From Hoylesella enoeca JCM 12259 (GTDB lineage Bacteria; Bacteroidota; Bacteroidia; Bacteroidales; Bacteroidaceae), in NCBI RefSeq assembly GCF_000613405.1, contig NZ_BAIX01000009.1, positions 1 through 64,000 on the forward strand: a DNA stretch of 64,000 nt, written 5' to 3'. Positions 55,105-63,939 of this stretch are shown one piece after another (position 1 is the stretch's first letter; the number at the start of each line of letters is the position of its first letter). The notes under the pieces are model-generated. The model saw nothing but the letters and a program-made list of their open reading frames with translations. It searched no databases and was not told the origin of the DNA. The position numbers were made by a program, and so were the translations under genes.

Positions 55105-55203
55105 ACTACGTTAGTATGTTATGAAAAATTTGAGAGAAACGAGACTTCACAGCCTCAACTTTGTTTTACTAAACATTTATTTTATAGAGAAAGCATAGAA
55201 ATT

Positions 55204-55692
55204 TCATTTTAACAGATTGGCGGCCGGCTGTGTCACAGGTTGCGAGAGATGCTGATGCAGCGTATCGATAACGGCAGAATCGCCCATTGCAACGGATGTT
55301 CCCCGATGCACTTTATCGTATGCCGCAGGCGTATTCACACGTGTACTGTCATCGTCTGAGAACGAAACCTGGGCCGCATTGCCCAACGTGAGGAAGATTG
55401 CAACCACTGCCGCTGCCTTGAAAAACGGTTTGAGCCGGTGCGTCATCGTGATAGTACGGGCCTTGACCGGTGCTGGTTCGTCGATCACAGACAGTACTCG
55501 CTCATCGAAGTCGTCGCTTAAAACGTCCGTCTCTTTGTTGAGTTGCCCGTAAGTGAACAACTCTCGGTAGCGTAAAAGCTCCGAAGGAACGGTCGATTGA
55601 CTGAAAAACGTGCGCAGGATATCCTCTTCTGCAAGCGAGGTCTCGCACTTCCAGTAGCGATCTAACAGTTGTTTGATGTATTTATAGTCCAT
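55204..55692 (-). CDS. Putative single-pass anti-sigma-like protein
   Basis: 162 residues: a helical cytosolic N-terminus (MDYKYIKQLLDRYWKCETSLAEEDILRTFF-type start, about 1-85), one membrane segment (FFKAAAVVAIFLTLGNAAQV near 88-107) and a polar C-terminus. It overlaps the ECF sigma gene by 11 bases, the usual position and shape of anti-sigma partners in Bacteroidetes. There is no recognisable zinc-binding HxxxCxxC motif or FecR domain, so the role is inferred from context. The first helix's EEDILRTFF pattern is common among small Bacteroidetes proteins next to ECF genes. Confidence 0.65.
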   Translation of the reverse strand: MDYKYIKQLLDRYWKCETSLAEEDILRTFFSQSTVPSELLRYRELFTYGQLNKETDVLSDDFDERVLSVIDEPAPVKARTITMTHRLKPFFKAAAVVAIFLTLGNAAQVSFSDDDSTRVNTPAAYDKVHRGTSVAMGDSAVIDTLHQHLSQPVTQPAANLLK

Positions 55693-56197
55693 AATCGTCT
55701 AATTGTTTGAACTTGGTTTTGATGGCCTGACGCGCTCGAAAGATGTTGACTTTCACTTGTTCTTCGCTTATTTCGAGCACTTCGGCTATTTCCTTGTAGG
55801 CTTTTCCCTCGAAGTCTCGCAGCTGGATGCAACTCCGTTGTTTCTCGGGGAGAGCATCGATGAGTTGACGTATCAGTTCGACTCGGTCTCTTTGGCTTGT
55901 CGTCTCATAAGGATTTGCCGTACCGTCGGGCTGTTGTATCGTAGCATCTGCATCCAAAGAGTAATTTTGATTGTCCTGTTTGCGGAGCCGATCAAGCGAC
56001 AAATTGCGGCAGATTGTCAGACAGAAAGCCTCTATTGAACCGATAGTCTCCCAACTGTCTCGCCTATTCCAGACTTTAATCAACGTGTCCTGAACGACAT
56101 CTTCGGCCTCTGCGGCATTGAGAGTAATCCGCAGTGCCAGCCGATAAAGCTGGTTTTTCAACGGCAGAATGTCGTTACGGAAATTGATAGTCTTCAT
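55682..56197 (-). CDS. ECF-type RNA polymerase sigma factor
   Basis: 171 residues with the two ECF domains. Sigma region 2 (about 20-85) includes AEDVVQDTLIKVWNRRDSW, and region 4 (about 110-165) has LPEKQRSCIQLRDFEGKAYKEIAEVLEISEEQVKVNIFRAR-like helix-turn-helix features. It overlaps its downstream partner. The start MKTINFRNDILPLKNQL is normal for the group. Which promoters it reads is not shown; in Bacteroidetes such factors often regulate stress or SusCD loci. Confidence 0.88.
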   Translation of the reverse strand: MKTINFRNDILPLKNQLYRLALRITLNAAEAEDVVQDTLIKVWNRRDSWETIGSIEAFCLTICRNLSLDRLRKQDNQNYSLDADATIQQPDGTANPYETTSQRDRVELIRQLIDALPEKQRSCIQLRDFEGKAYKEIAEVLEISEEQVKVNIFRARQAIKTKFKQLDDYGL

Positions 56198-56270
56198 CTT
56201 CTCTCTGTTGAAATGACGAATGCGGGGGAGGAAAGTTACACGATCGGAAAGGGTTTTAATAAATATTTAG

Positions 56271-56339
56271 AATAAGAAACACTGCGATTGGGCCGGCGCA
56301 TTCAATGTTTTCGGCGGCCCAATCACAACGTTTCTTATT
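56271..56339 (-). terminator. Long interrupted hairpin ending speA, overlapping its stop codon
   Basis: AATAAGAAAC (56271-56280) pairs with GTTTCTTATT (56330-56339), and GATTGGGCCG (56286-56295) with CGGC..GGCCCAATC (56312-56324), separated by matching 5-base internal loops. The speA stop TAA (56335-56337 as TTA) lies in the outer stem. On the minus strand the hairpin is followed by CTAAATATTTATT. Confidence 0.75.
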
Positions 56340-58227
56340 CCAAATAGGTGTATCCGTAGAGTCCGGAACGATAATTCGAGAGGAATACTTTGCCCTCTTC
56401 AAGCGATATTTTACCCTGTTTGACACTCTTGGTCACCCATATTTCGAGTTGACGAACAAGTTTTTTAGGGTTGTATTGCACGTAATCGAGCACTTCTTCA
56501 ACAGTTTCTCCATCGAAGATCTGGTCGATATGATAATGTCCGTCTTTAACGGATACATGCACAGCATTGGTATCTCCGAAGAGATTATGCATATCGCCGA
56601 GAATCTCTTGATATGCTCCGACCAAGAAAACACCTAAATAATAAGGCTCGTTTCGGCGCAAGTGATGCACGGGGAGCACGTGACCGATGTGGCGATTGGT
56701 AACGAAATTGGCAATCTTTCCATCGCTGTCACACGTGATGTCTTGCAGTGTTGCGTTGCGAGTAGGCCGCTCATCGAGGCGCTGTACGGGCATAATGGGA
56801 AACAACTGATCGATGGCCCAACTGTCGGGAAGGCTTTGGAAGAGCGAGAAATTGCAAAAGTACTTGTCGGCTAACAACTTATCCATACTCTTTAATTCAT
56901 CGGGTACGTGCTTCAAAGACTTGGCCAGGCTGTTGATTTCACGACAAATGCTCCAATACATACTCTCGATCTCGGCGCGGGTCTTCAAATCTACCATCCC
57001 ATGTGAGAACAAATCGAGCGCCTCTTCACGTATTTGCTCGGCATCGTGCCAGTCTTCCATCATCGAACGAGGGTTGAGTTTGCACCAGATATCATACAAA
57101 TCACGCACCAACTGGTGGTCTTCGGCCGTGGCTTCGAACTCTTCGGGCATCTCTGGAAGCGATGCCGTCTCGAGCACATCGATAACTAACACGCTGTGAT
57201 GAGCCACCAACGAACGTCCACTTTCAGTAATAATGTTGGGGTGGGAGATGTCATTCTTGTCGGCGGCATCAACAAACGTGTAGATGCAATCATTGACATA
57301 CTCTTGTATCGAATAGTTAACAGAACTCTCACTATTCGACGAACGTGTGCCATCATAGTCTACTCCGAGTCCTCCTCCACAGTCAACGAAGTCGACATTA
57401 TAGCCCATTTTGTGCAGTTGAACATAGAATTGGGCCGCTTCTCTCAATGCAGTCTGAATGCGACGAATCTTCGTTATCTGCGAGCCTATATGAAAGTGGA
57501 TGAGTCGTAAGCAGTCATTCAGCCCCTTTTCGTTCAATAATTCGAGGGCTTGTAACAGTTCAGAGCTGGTCAATCCGAACTTACTTGCATCGCCACCGCT
57601 CTCTTCCCACTTACCGGAACCGCTCGAAGCGAGCTTGATTCGTATGCCTAAGTTAGGCTTAACATCAAGTTTCTTGGCCATTTTAGCGATGATTTCGAGT
57701 TCGTTTAGCTTCTCGACGACAATGAAGATACGCTTACCCATCTTCTGAGCGAGCAAAGCCAACTCGATATAAGATTGATCTTTGTAGCCGTTACACACAA
57801 TAAGAGAGTCACTTTGACACTGAACCGCAATGACAGCGTGCAACTCCGGCTTGCTGCCTGCTTCCAAACCGAGATTGAATTTGCGGCCGTGCGAGATGAT
57901 TTCTTCCACTACCGGCTGCATCTGATTCACCTTAATGGGATAGATAATGAAGTTTTCGCCTTTGTAATCGTATTCCTTTGCGGCTTTCTGAAAGCAGCTT
58001 GCAGTCTTCTCGATACGGCTGTCGAGAATGTCGGTAAAGCGCAGAAGCACAGGCGGAGTTACATCTCTGAGTGCCAACTCATCCATAACATCGCGCAGAT
58101 CAATCTCTGTATTATCCTTACAAGGCGTGACATAGACATCTCCCTTATCGTTAATGCCGAAGTAAGAAGTTCCCCAACCGTTGATGTTATACAGTTCTTT
58201 GGAGTCTTCAATGGTCCATTTCTTCAT
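56335..58227 (-). CDS. speA: Biosynthetic arginine decarboxylase
   Basis: 630 residues, the usual SpeA length. It decarboxylates arginine to agmatine with PLP for polyamine synthesis. The PLP lysine is in IIYPIKVNQMQPV near residue 100. The barrel glycine-rich phosphate site VDCGGGLGVDYDG is near 280, and the C-terminal Cys/Asp region includes GVFLVGAYQEILGD. The N-terminal WTIEDSKELYNINGWGTSYFGIN is typical. It is the third gene of a topA-aroK-speA run, 9 bases after aroK, and ends in a strong hairpin. Confidence 0.92.
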   Translation of the reverse strand: MKKWTIEDSKELYNINGWGTSYFGINDKGDVYVTPCKDNTEIDLRDVMDELALRDVTPPVLLRFTDILDSRIEKTASCFQKAAKEYDYKGENFIIYPIKVNQMQPVVEEIISHGRKFNLGLEAGSKPELHAVIAVQCQSDSLIVCNGYKDQSYIELALLAQKMGKRIFIVVEKLNELEIIAKMAKKLDVKPNLGIRIKLASSGSGKWEESGGDASKFGLTSSELLQALELLNEKGLNDCLRLIHFHIGSQITKIRRIQTALREAAQFYVQLHKMGYNVDFVDCGGGLGVDYDGTRSSNSESSVNYSIQEYVNDCIYTFVDAADKNDISHPNIITESGRSLVAHHSVLVIDVLETASLPEMPEEFEATAEDHQLVRDLYDIWCKLNPRSMMEDWHDAEQIREEALDLFSHGMVDLKTRAEIESMYWSICREINSLAKSLKHVPDELKSMDKLLADKYFCNFSLFQSLPDSWAIDQLFPIMPVQRLDERPTRNATLQDITCDSDGKIANFVTNRHIGHVLPVHHLRRNEPYYLGVFLVGAYQEILGDMHNLFGDTNAVHVSVKDGHYHIDQIFDGETVEEVLDYVQYNPKKLVRQLEIWVTKSVKQGKISLEEGKVFLSNYRSGLYGYTYLE

Positions 58228-58236
58228 TTCAAAAGT

Positions 58237-58764
58237 CTATATTTTAAGTAGTTCTCGCAGTTTCTGCACTGATATTTTAATCTTTTCGTAATTGTCCATA
58301 AGGTTTACATCCAATGTGTATTTGGCCTTGTTATAGTAAGTTTCGCGCTCAGCAAGTTGCCGACTTATGAAAGTTTGCACTTCGTTTTCGGTCTTATCGA
58401 GCAATAACGGACGAACAGTCTTCCCCATTTTCAGGTGTCCATGCAATATGTCCGGCGTAGCTTTGAGGTACACTGTATCGCCTTGCGCATTGAGATAAGC
58501 CATATTATCGAAGAAGCAAGGCGTCCCTCCACCACAGCTAATGACGATATTCTCAAACTCGGCAAGCTCGTGCAGCAGATTACGTTCAATCAAACGAAAG
58601 CCTGCTTCACCCTTTTCATCAAACAATTGCTTGACTGTCTTGTGCATTCTGCTTTCTATATACCAGTCGAGATCATAGAAAGAAAGCCCCAAATTATGTG
58701 CAAGCGCTCGGCCGACTGTGGTCTTTCCCGAACCCATATAGCCGATGATGATGATCCGTTGCAT
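58237..58764 (-). CDS. aroK: Shikimate kinase
   Basis: A 175-residue P-loop kinase that phosphorylates shikimate at the 3-hydroxyl in the aromatic amino acid pathway. It has Walker A GYMGSGKTTVG near residue 8, shikimate-binding FYDLDWYIE near 30, the Walker B-like VISCGGGTPCF near 76, and the lid arginine in KTVRPLL. It follows topA by 3 bases and precedes speA by 9, so the three are cotranscribed. Confidence 0.92.
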   Translation of the reverse strand: MQRIIIIGYMGSGKTTVGRALAHNLGLSFYDLDWYIESRMHKTVKQLFDEKGEAGFRLIERNLLHELAEFENIVISCGGGTPCFFDNMAYLNAQGDTVYLKATPDILHGHLKMGKTVRPLLLDKTENEVQTFISRQLAERETYYNKAKYTLDVNLMDNYEKIKISVQKLRELLKI

Positions 58765-58767
58765 CCT

Positions 58768-61098
58768 TTATTTCTTCTTGGCAACAGCTTTTGCGGGTGC
58801 GGATTTGACGATTTCCATACACTGTTCATAGCTGAGTTCGGCCGCAGAGTCGTGGAGATTCTTCGGCATTCGATAATTTTTGCCGTCGTAAACGATGTAA
58901 GGCCCGTAGCGACCGTTCAACACTTCCAACTTCGGGTCTTGTTCAAAGGCTTTGATATGACGCTTTTTCTCCTGCTCACGCTTTTGATTTATCAAGTCGA
59001 TTGCAGTCTCCAAACCCACCGTCATCGGGTCTTCTGTCTTGGGAAGCGATACATATTTCTTGTTGTGCAATACGTAAGGACCGAATCGTCCGGCACCAAT
59101 CACCACGGCGCTGCCCTCAAATTCGCCAATGGTTCGGGGCAATTTAAACAACTCCAAAGCCTCATCAAGCGTAATGGTCTCCATACTTTTGTCTGCGGGC
59201 AACTGCGAGAAGCGCGGCTTGTCTTTATCTTCGGCCGTACCGATTTGTACAACCGGGCCGAAGCGACCTATCTTAACGAATACCGGTTTGCCCGAAACGG
59301 GATCCGTTCCCAGTTCTCGTTCGCCGGCCTTATGCTCCGAACGGGTTTTGATTACGTTATCTACCGTCGGCTCAAAATCCTTGTCGAAGGCTTTCATCAT
59401 CTTCTTCCAGCCTTCCTTTCCTTCTGCAATACGGTCGAATTGCTGCTCTACTCGGGCCGTAAAATGATAGTCCATAATACCCGGAAAGTTGTTGATGAGA
59501 AAATCGTTGACTACGATCCCAATATCCGTTGGCAACAATTTGCCTTTCTCGTTGCCTGCGGTCTCTTTCCTGTTACGTGTCGTTATCTTGATGCCTTTCA
59601 GCGAATCGATGGTGTATTGGCGCTCTTCGCCCTTCTTATCACCCTTTTGTACATACTCGCGTTGCTGTATTGTGCTGATCGTCGGAGCGTAAGTAGACGG
59701 ACGACCGATACCCAACTCCTCTAACTTATGCACCAAACTGGCCTCCGTATAGCGTGCAGGACCTTGGCTGAAACGCTCCGTCGAGATGATTTCATTGCGT
59801 TGCAACTCATCGCCTCGTTTCAAAACAGGCAGCAAATGGGTTGAGTCTTCCTGATTGTTAGCATCGTCATCGTCGGTCGATTCACGGTAAACTTTGAGGA
59901 ATCCGTCGAAAACGATCATCTCACCCGTAGCTACAAACTTCTCGTTTGCACCGCTGACATCGATCGTTACGGTTGTTTTCTCGATCTGTGCATCGGTCAT
60001 CTGGCTGGCTGCTGTGCGTTTCCAGATAAGGTCATAGAGGCGTTTCTCCTGCTGTGTGCCTTCTATCTGCGAATCGCTCATATACGTCGGACGAATCGCT
60101 TCGTGTGCTTCCTGCGCACCTTTTGAATGTGTTTGGAAATTACGCGGCTTGCTATACGCTTCGCCCCAGAGCTTAACAACTTCTTCTTTGGCCGCTCCTA
60201 TGCAGAGTTTCGACAAATTCACGCTGTCCGTTCGCATATAAGTAATGCGCCCGTTTTCATAAAGTCGCTGTGCAACCATCATCGTCTGACTCACCGTAAA
60301 TCCCAACTTACGAGCTGCTTCTTGCTGAAGCGTCGACGTTGTGAATGGAGGCGCAGGCGTACGCTTCAACGGTTTCTTAGTGATGGAGCCCACTTTGAAG
60401 GTCGAATCCTTACATTTCTCCAAGAAGTCGACAGCTTTCTGATGGGTCTTGAAACGTTTCTCAAGCTCAGCTTTTACTTCCGACGCGCTTCCGTCGGCGT
60501 GAATGACAGAGAAAATAGCATTCACTCGGTAATAAGGCTCACTCTTGAAAGCCTGTATTTCACGCTCGCGCTCCACGATTAAACGAACAGCCACACTCTG
60601 AACACGGCCTGCCGAGAGTGCGGGTTTCACCTTCCGCCACAGCACCGGAGACAGTTTGAAGCCCACCAAACGGTCCAATACGCGTCTGGCTTGCTGTGCA
60701 TTGACCAGATCCATATTGATATGTCGAGGCTTTTCGATGGCTTCTAAGATGGCCGATTTCGTGATTTCGTGAAATACAATACGGCTTGTCTTCTCCTCAT
60801 CCAAGCCCAACACCTCACACAGATGCCACGAGATGGCCTCTCCCTCACGGTCCTCATCGGATGCCAACCACACTTTCCGCGCAGCCTTTGCATTCTTTTT
60901 GAGTTCGCTCACCAGCTTTTTCTTCTCGTCGGGAATCTCGTATGTGGGCTCCAAAGTATTCTCATCGATACTCAACTCTTTCTTTTTCAAGTCGCGGATA
61001 TGCCCATAACTGGACATCACCTTATAGTCTTTACCGAGAAATTTCTCTATGGTTTTAGCCTTGGCAGGGCTCTCTACGATGACTAAATTCTCTTGCAT
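58768..61098 (-). CDS. topA: DNA topoisomerase I (type IA)
   Basis: 776 residues. The Toprim domain (LVIVESPAKAKTIEKFLG near 4-21, acidic DEDREGEAISWHL near 105) is followed by the type IA core with the active-site Tyr in NGRITYMRTDSVNLS near residue 290. The C-terminal region has repeated topoisomerase C-terminal modules (KIGRFGPVVQIG, GAGRFGPYVLHNKKY, NGRYGPYIVYDGKNY) and a Lys-rich tail in place of zinc fingers. It relaxes negative supercoils. First gene of the operon with aroK and speA; a TACTTTTG box lies about 30 bases upstream. Confidence 0.95.
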   Translation of the reverse strand: MQENLVIVESPAKAKTIEKFLGKDYKVMSSYGHIRDLKKKELSIDENTLEPTYEIPDEKKKLVSELKKNAKAARKVWLASDEDREGEAISWHLCEVLGLDEEKTSRIVFHEITKSAILEAIEKPRHINMDLVNAQQARRVLDRLVGFKLSPVLWRKVKPALSAGRVQSVAVRLIVEREREIQAFKSEPYYRVNAIFSVIHADGSASEVKAELEKRFKTHQKAVDFLEKCKDSTFKVGSITKKPLKRTPAPPFTTSTLQQEAARKLGFTVSQTMMVAQRLYENGRITYMRTDSVNLSKLCIGAAKEEVVKLWGEAYSKPRNFQTHSKGAQEAHEAIRPTYMSDSQIEGTQQEKRLYDLIWKRTAASQMTDAQIEKTTVTIDVSGANEKFVATGEMIVFDGFLKVYRESTDDDDANNQEDSTHLLPVLKRGDELQRNEIISTERFSQGPARYTEASLVHKLEELGIGRPSTYAPTISTIQQREYVQKGDKKGEERQYTIDSLKGIKITTRNRKETAGNEKGKLLPTDIGIVVNDFLINNFPGIMDYHFTARVEQQFDRIAEGKEGWKKMMKAFDKDFEPTVDNVIKTRSEHKAGERELGTDPVSGKPVFVKIGRFGPVVQIGTAEDKDKPRFSQLPADKSMETITLDEALELFKLPRTIGEFEGSAVVIGAGRFGPYVLHNKKYVSLPKTEDPMTVGLETAIDLINQKREQEKKRHIKAFEQDPKLEVLNGRYGPYIVYDGKNYRMPKNLHDSAAELSYEQCMEIVKSAPAKAVAKKK

Positions 61099-61126
61099 AA
61101 TAGTTGTGTATAACTTTTATAGGGTG

Positions 61127-61134
61127 CAAAAGTA
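61127..61134 (-). promoter_or_regulatory. -7 element of the topA-aroK-speA operon
   Basis: TACTTTTG on the minus strand (61134-61127), 28 bases before the start codon. The -33 element is not clear. Confidence 0.5.
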
Positions 61135-61302
61135 AGTAAAACTTTTACTTATACCTTATTATATAACGCATGTTTTTGCTCTTTTAACAATTCTCGAAAT
61201 CATCAGTCTTATCGCAACTCGAATGTTACGGATCGACGATTGGGTAGATGGGAATGCGAAATTTGTATCAGGTTGAATTTCAACTCGATACAATTTCCTT
61301 TT

Positions 61303-61390
61303 CAATTGACCATTAAACGCGTTGCAAGTAACGGTTAGTGGCGTGCTGACTAATGGTTAATTGTCGTGCAAGTAACCGTTAGTCGGAACG
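61303..61390. repeat. 22-bp palindromic tandem array I (4 units)
   Basis: Units begin at 61303, 61325, 61347 and 61369. Units 2 and 4 hold CAAGTAACGGTTAGT and CAAGTAACCGTTAGT. It lies between two minus-strand genes. Confidence 0.88.
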
Positions 61391-61546
61391 CCACTGTCAT
61401 ATCATTCAACATGATTTGTATCCTTTCGTTTGGCTCTCTCAGGTTCACTCGGAAAGGGAAATATGTGGCTCGGGCAAAGTGCTAACAACCAACAATCGAT
61501 CGATCAATGCTCGAGTTTCAGTTCTCAAGGGTTAATTCTCAATGAA

Positions 61547-62071
61547 TCAAACTCTTTTCTGTTCGATAAACTCATACAAAGCCTGGCGCACGGAACGCAG
61601 ACCGAACTGCTCAATACGAATCTCACGCAACGGAATCCACATACATTCGGCCGCGTCGTCCATAGCAACAGGCTCCTCGCCGGCTGTTACTTCGCATTCG
61701 AAAAACAAATCCATCGTAGGGATTTCCACACCGGAATAAAGGTAAACGTTAGGGCAACTCATCACGAAACGCTCGCTGACGACCTTTAACCCAGTCTCTT
61801 CGCGCACCTCACGACGCAGTCCCTGCACGATGTTTTCATCCACATCGCAGAACCCTCCGGGCAAATCGAGCATCCCCTTAGCCGGTTCTCGCTTGCGGCG
61901 TTCAACCAAAAGCTCGCCCCGCTCATTCATAATAAACGCGGCCGTAGCGGCACTGGGATTGACGAAATACTCGAATCCGCAACTCCGGCATAACTTACTT
62001 TTCTCACTGTTTGTCTCAAAATGCGAGCTCCCGCACGCCGGACAATACTTGAATCTCTCTAAAACATTCAT
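61547..62071 (-). CDS. NUDIX hydrolase with N-terminal zinc ribbon
   Basis: 174 residues from the ATG at 62071. A zinc ribbon is formed by YCPACGSSHF and CRSCGFEYF (about residues 9-30). The Nudix box is complete: GGFCDVDENIVQGLRREVREETGL with REVREE carrying the metal-binding glutamates (about residues 75-97). Zinc-ribbon Nudix proteins include NADH pyrophosphatase-like and ADP-ribose/nucleotide hydrolases; the SQPWPFP NADH motif is not seen, so the substrate is open. The longer frame to 62113 adds a basic leader without domain support. Confidence 0.82.
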   Translation of the reverse strand: MNVLERFKYCPACGSSHFETNSEKSKLCRSCGFEYFVNPSAATAAFIMNERGELLVERRKREPAKGMLDLPGGFCDVDENIVQGLRREVREETGLKVVSERFVMSCPNVYLYSGVEIPTMDLFFECEVTAGEEPVAMDDAAECMWIPLREIRIEQFGLRSVRQALYEFIEQKRV

Positions 62072-62143
62072 CACTTTTAATCTTATTCGCCCGCGAAAAA
62101 CGGTTATCGGCATTGATCGTAATAGTATTCCCCGCTTCGCTCT

Positions 62144-63328
62144 TTACTTCAACATAGCGCGAAGAGTGGCATCCAGGTCTTTGATTTGGGCGTCGCGCTT
62201 CTGTAAAACATTGTTACGATCAATGAGAAAGAAAGTCGGAAGACTCTGCACATTATAGCTCACGAGATTAGACGAACGTACACCTGCCTCGTCGCGAACG
62301 CTGATCCAGGGTAGTGCAGCAGTCTGTTGCTTCCAGAAATGTTCGTCGGGATCGACTGAAACTTGGTATATTTCGAAGCCCATTGCGTGGTATTTGTTGT
62401 ACAGATCGCGCAACATCATAATGCGTTTCAGCGATCCTTCGCCGGCGAACAGGTGAAAATCGAGCATTACGACACGGCCTTTCAACTCCTTCAAACGCCG
62501 TAAACGTCCCTTATTGTCGCGCAAAGCGATGTCTATTAAGCCCGAGACATCCACTTTATCGGCATCGATCGACTGTGCGGCTTCATTGTGAATGATACGC
62601 ACATTCTTCATTCCGGCGATGGCAATGTTATGTAAATTCTCGCCGCGTAACGACTGGGGATAATACGTGTCCCAGCTGGTGGCCACGGCGGCAAACACTT
62701 TCACGTCGGCCGAAGAGCTGCGGGGATTGAATATCAAAACGTTGGCGTCGCCTAAAACAACGGTTTGAAACAGTGCAAAATAGGCGTAAGCCTTCATCGG
62801 TTGCTTGAAGATGTAATTGAGTTTGACGTTGTTCTTATACACGTCCAATACCTTGGCGACACTGTCTTCCACAGCATCCACGCCGAGATCGGGGCTCTTC
62901 GCAATGGCATCTATCTGCGTTTGAAGTCGCATCTGCATTAGAGCCAGTTCCTTGATCTTGCTGCATTCCTCAGAGCCCGACACTTCATAACCGTCCGACA
63001 TCGTAGGAAATGCGGCCTTAATGGTAATGTTTTCCGTTGAATCTGCGGCCACATTGATGATCTGTCCGGCAATTCTCAGGCGGTAAAACTCGGGTGATCC
63101 AGTGGCATTTGCACTGAAATGGAAGACTCCGTCGGCGTTCAACCGAACCGAATCGACCACTTCCGGGCCATTGAGACTCATATTTTCAAAGTACAATATC
63201 GAGTCTTTAGCCTCGCTGATTGTGCCATTTACATTAAATTTTTGCTTGTTGCAGGCGGTGAAATTCAATATAGCCACAACGAACAGAGCCATTGAAAACA
63301 CGCGCGTGAAAGTCTTTTTCATTCTCAT
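62144..63328 (-). CDS. DUF4369/thioredoxin-fold lipoprotein without CxxC
   Basis: 394 residues with a lipobox in FVVAILNFTACNKQ (Cys near residue 26). The N-terminal DUF4369-like domain (about 30-125) is followed by a helical linker and a C-terminal TlpA-like domain (about 245-394). Where TlpA proteins have WCxxC the sequence reads MLDFHLFAGEGSLKRI, so both catalytic cysteines are gone, while the cis-Pro strand NVQSLPTFFLID is kept. It is unlikely to act as a disulfide reductase and may bind ligand. It precedes the NUDIX gene by 72 bases and has a good promoter. Confidence 0.78.
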   Translation of the reverse strand: MRMKKTFTRVFSMALFVVAILNFTACNKQKFNVNGTISEAKDSILYFENMSLNGPEVVDSVRLNADGVFHFSANATGSPEFYRLRIAGQIINVAADSTENITIKAAFPTMSDGYEVSGSEECSKIKELALMQMRLQTQIDAIAKSPDLGVDAVEDSVAKVLDVYKNNVKLNYIFKQPMKAYAYFALFQTVVLGDANVLIFNPRSSSADVKVFAAVATSWDTYYPQSLRGENLHNIAIAGMKNVRIIHNEAAQSIDADKVDVSGLIDIALRDNKGRLRRLKELKGRVVMLDFHLFAGEGSLKRIMMLRDLYNKYHAMGFEIYQVSVDPDEHFWKQQTAALPWISVRDEAGVRSSNLVSYNVQSLPTFFLIDRNNVLQKRDAQIKDLDATLRAMLK

Positions 63329-63348
63329 TCATTTACCGGATTCAAGTG

Positions 63349-63379
63349 CAAAAATAACGTAATTGCGCCTAACTGCAAA
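63349..63379 (-). promoter_or_regulatory. Promoter of the DUF4369 lipoprotein gene
   Basis: On the minus strand, TTTG (63379-63376) and TATTTTTG (63356-63349) with a 19-base spacer. The start codon is at 63328. Confidence 0.7.
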
Positions 63380-63417
63380 ATAATCGCCCCTAATTTTTCG
63401 GTTCCTTGTGACTCTAC

Positions 63418-63801
63418 TTATGGCAAGAGGCGAGTTAATTGCATGCCGACAAAGACGGAAAGGAGCCCGATGAAAACGCTTCCGGCGGTGTATAAGGCGG
63501 CAAAAAGGATGCGGTCGGCGCTCAGCAACTGCAAACTGTCGTTCATGAAAGTGGAAAACGTGGTGAAACCGCCGCAAATTCCTACGATCAGAAATAGTCG
63601 CCATTCGGCGCTGATGAGTCCTGTGCGCTCGCTGAGACCATAAAACAGTCCGATCAATAAGCATCCGATGAGGTTCACTGCCATGGTTCCCACGGGGAAA
63701 TCCGTATTGACACGGCCTTGCAAGAGCTTCGAAACGAGGAATCGAAAGGTTGACCCCAGGGCGCCGCCAAATGCTACAAGAAGAATGTTTCGTATTGTCA
63801 T
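63418..63801 (-). CDS. crcB: CrcB/Fluc fluoride ion channel
   Basis: A 127-residue protein with four membrane segments. The N-terminal LLVAFGGALGSTFRFLVS, the PVGTMAVNLIGCLLIGLFYG segment with the conserved Asn, and GICGGFTTFSTFMND with the Phe/Thr track residues are all diagnostic of Fluc fluoride exporters, which act as dual-topology dimers. I chose the ATG at 63801 because MTIRNILLV begins family homology; the frame is open further. The -7 box ends only 8 bases before this ATG, so there is no room for a fluoride riboswitch. Confidence 0.92.
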   Translation of the reverse strand: MTIRNILLVAFGGALGSTFRFLVSKLLQGRVNTDFPVGTMAVNLIGCLLIGLFYGLSERTGLISAEWRLFLIVGICGGFTTFSTFMNDSLQLLSADRILFAALYTAGSVFIGLLSVFVGMQLTRLLP

Positions 63802-63808
63802 TGCGTGG

Positions 63809-63838
63809 CAAAGATACGAAAATCGACCTGAAAACAAA
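63809..63838 (-). promoter_or_regulatory. Promoter of crcB, predicting a nearly leaderless mRNA
   Basis: On the minus strand, TTTG (63838-63835) and TATCTTTG (63816-63809) with an 18-base spacer. The start codon is at 63801. Confidence 0.6.
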
Positions 63839-63939
63839 TGCTTCGAATTCTAAAAATGTTGCCATTGCAATCGGTCTTGTCAGCGATATGTTGAGTGACG
63901 GGAAGTTCTTTGTTGATCGGTCTTGCGTGGAGTACTTGG

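Larger units (their letters stand above)
54796..55203. other. Convergent intergenic region after GH20
   Basis: Holds array H (54826-54913) and a hairpin (55065-55104). Nothing else is recognised. Confidence 0.5.
61099..61546. other. Intergenic region upstream of topA
   Basis: Contains the topA -7 box (61127-61134) and array I (61303-61390). 61391-61546 shows nothing I can support. Confidence 0.5.
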
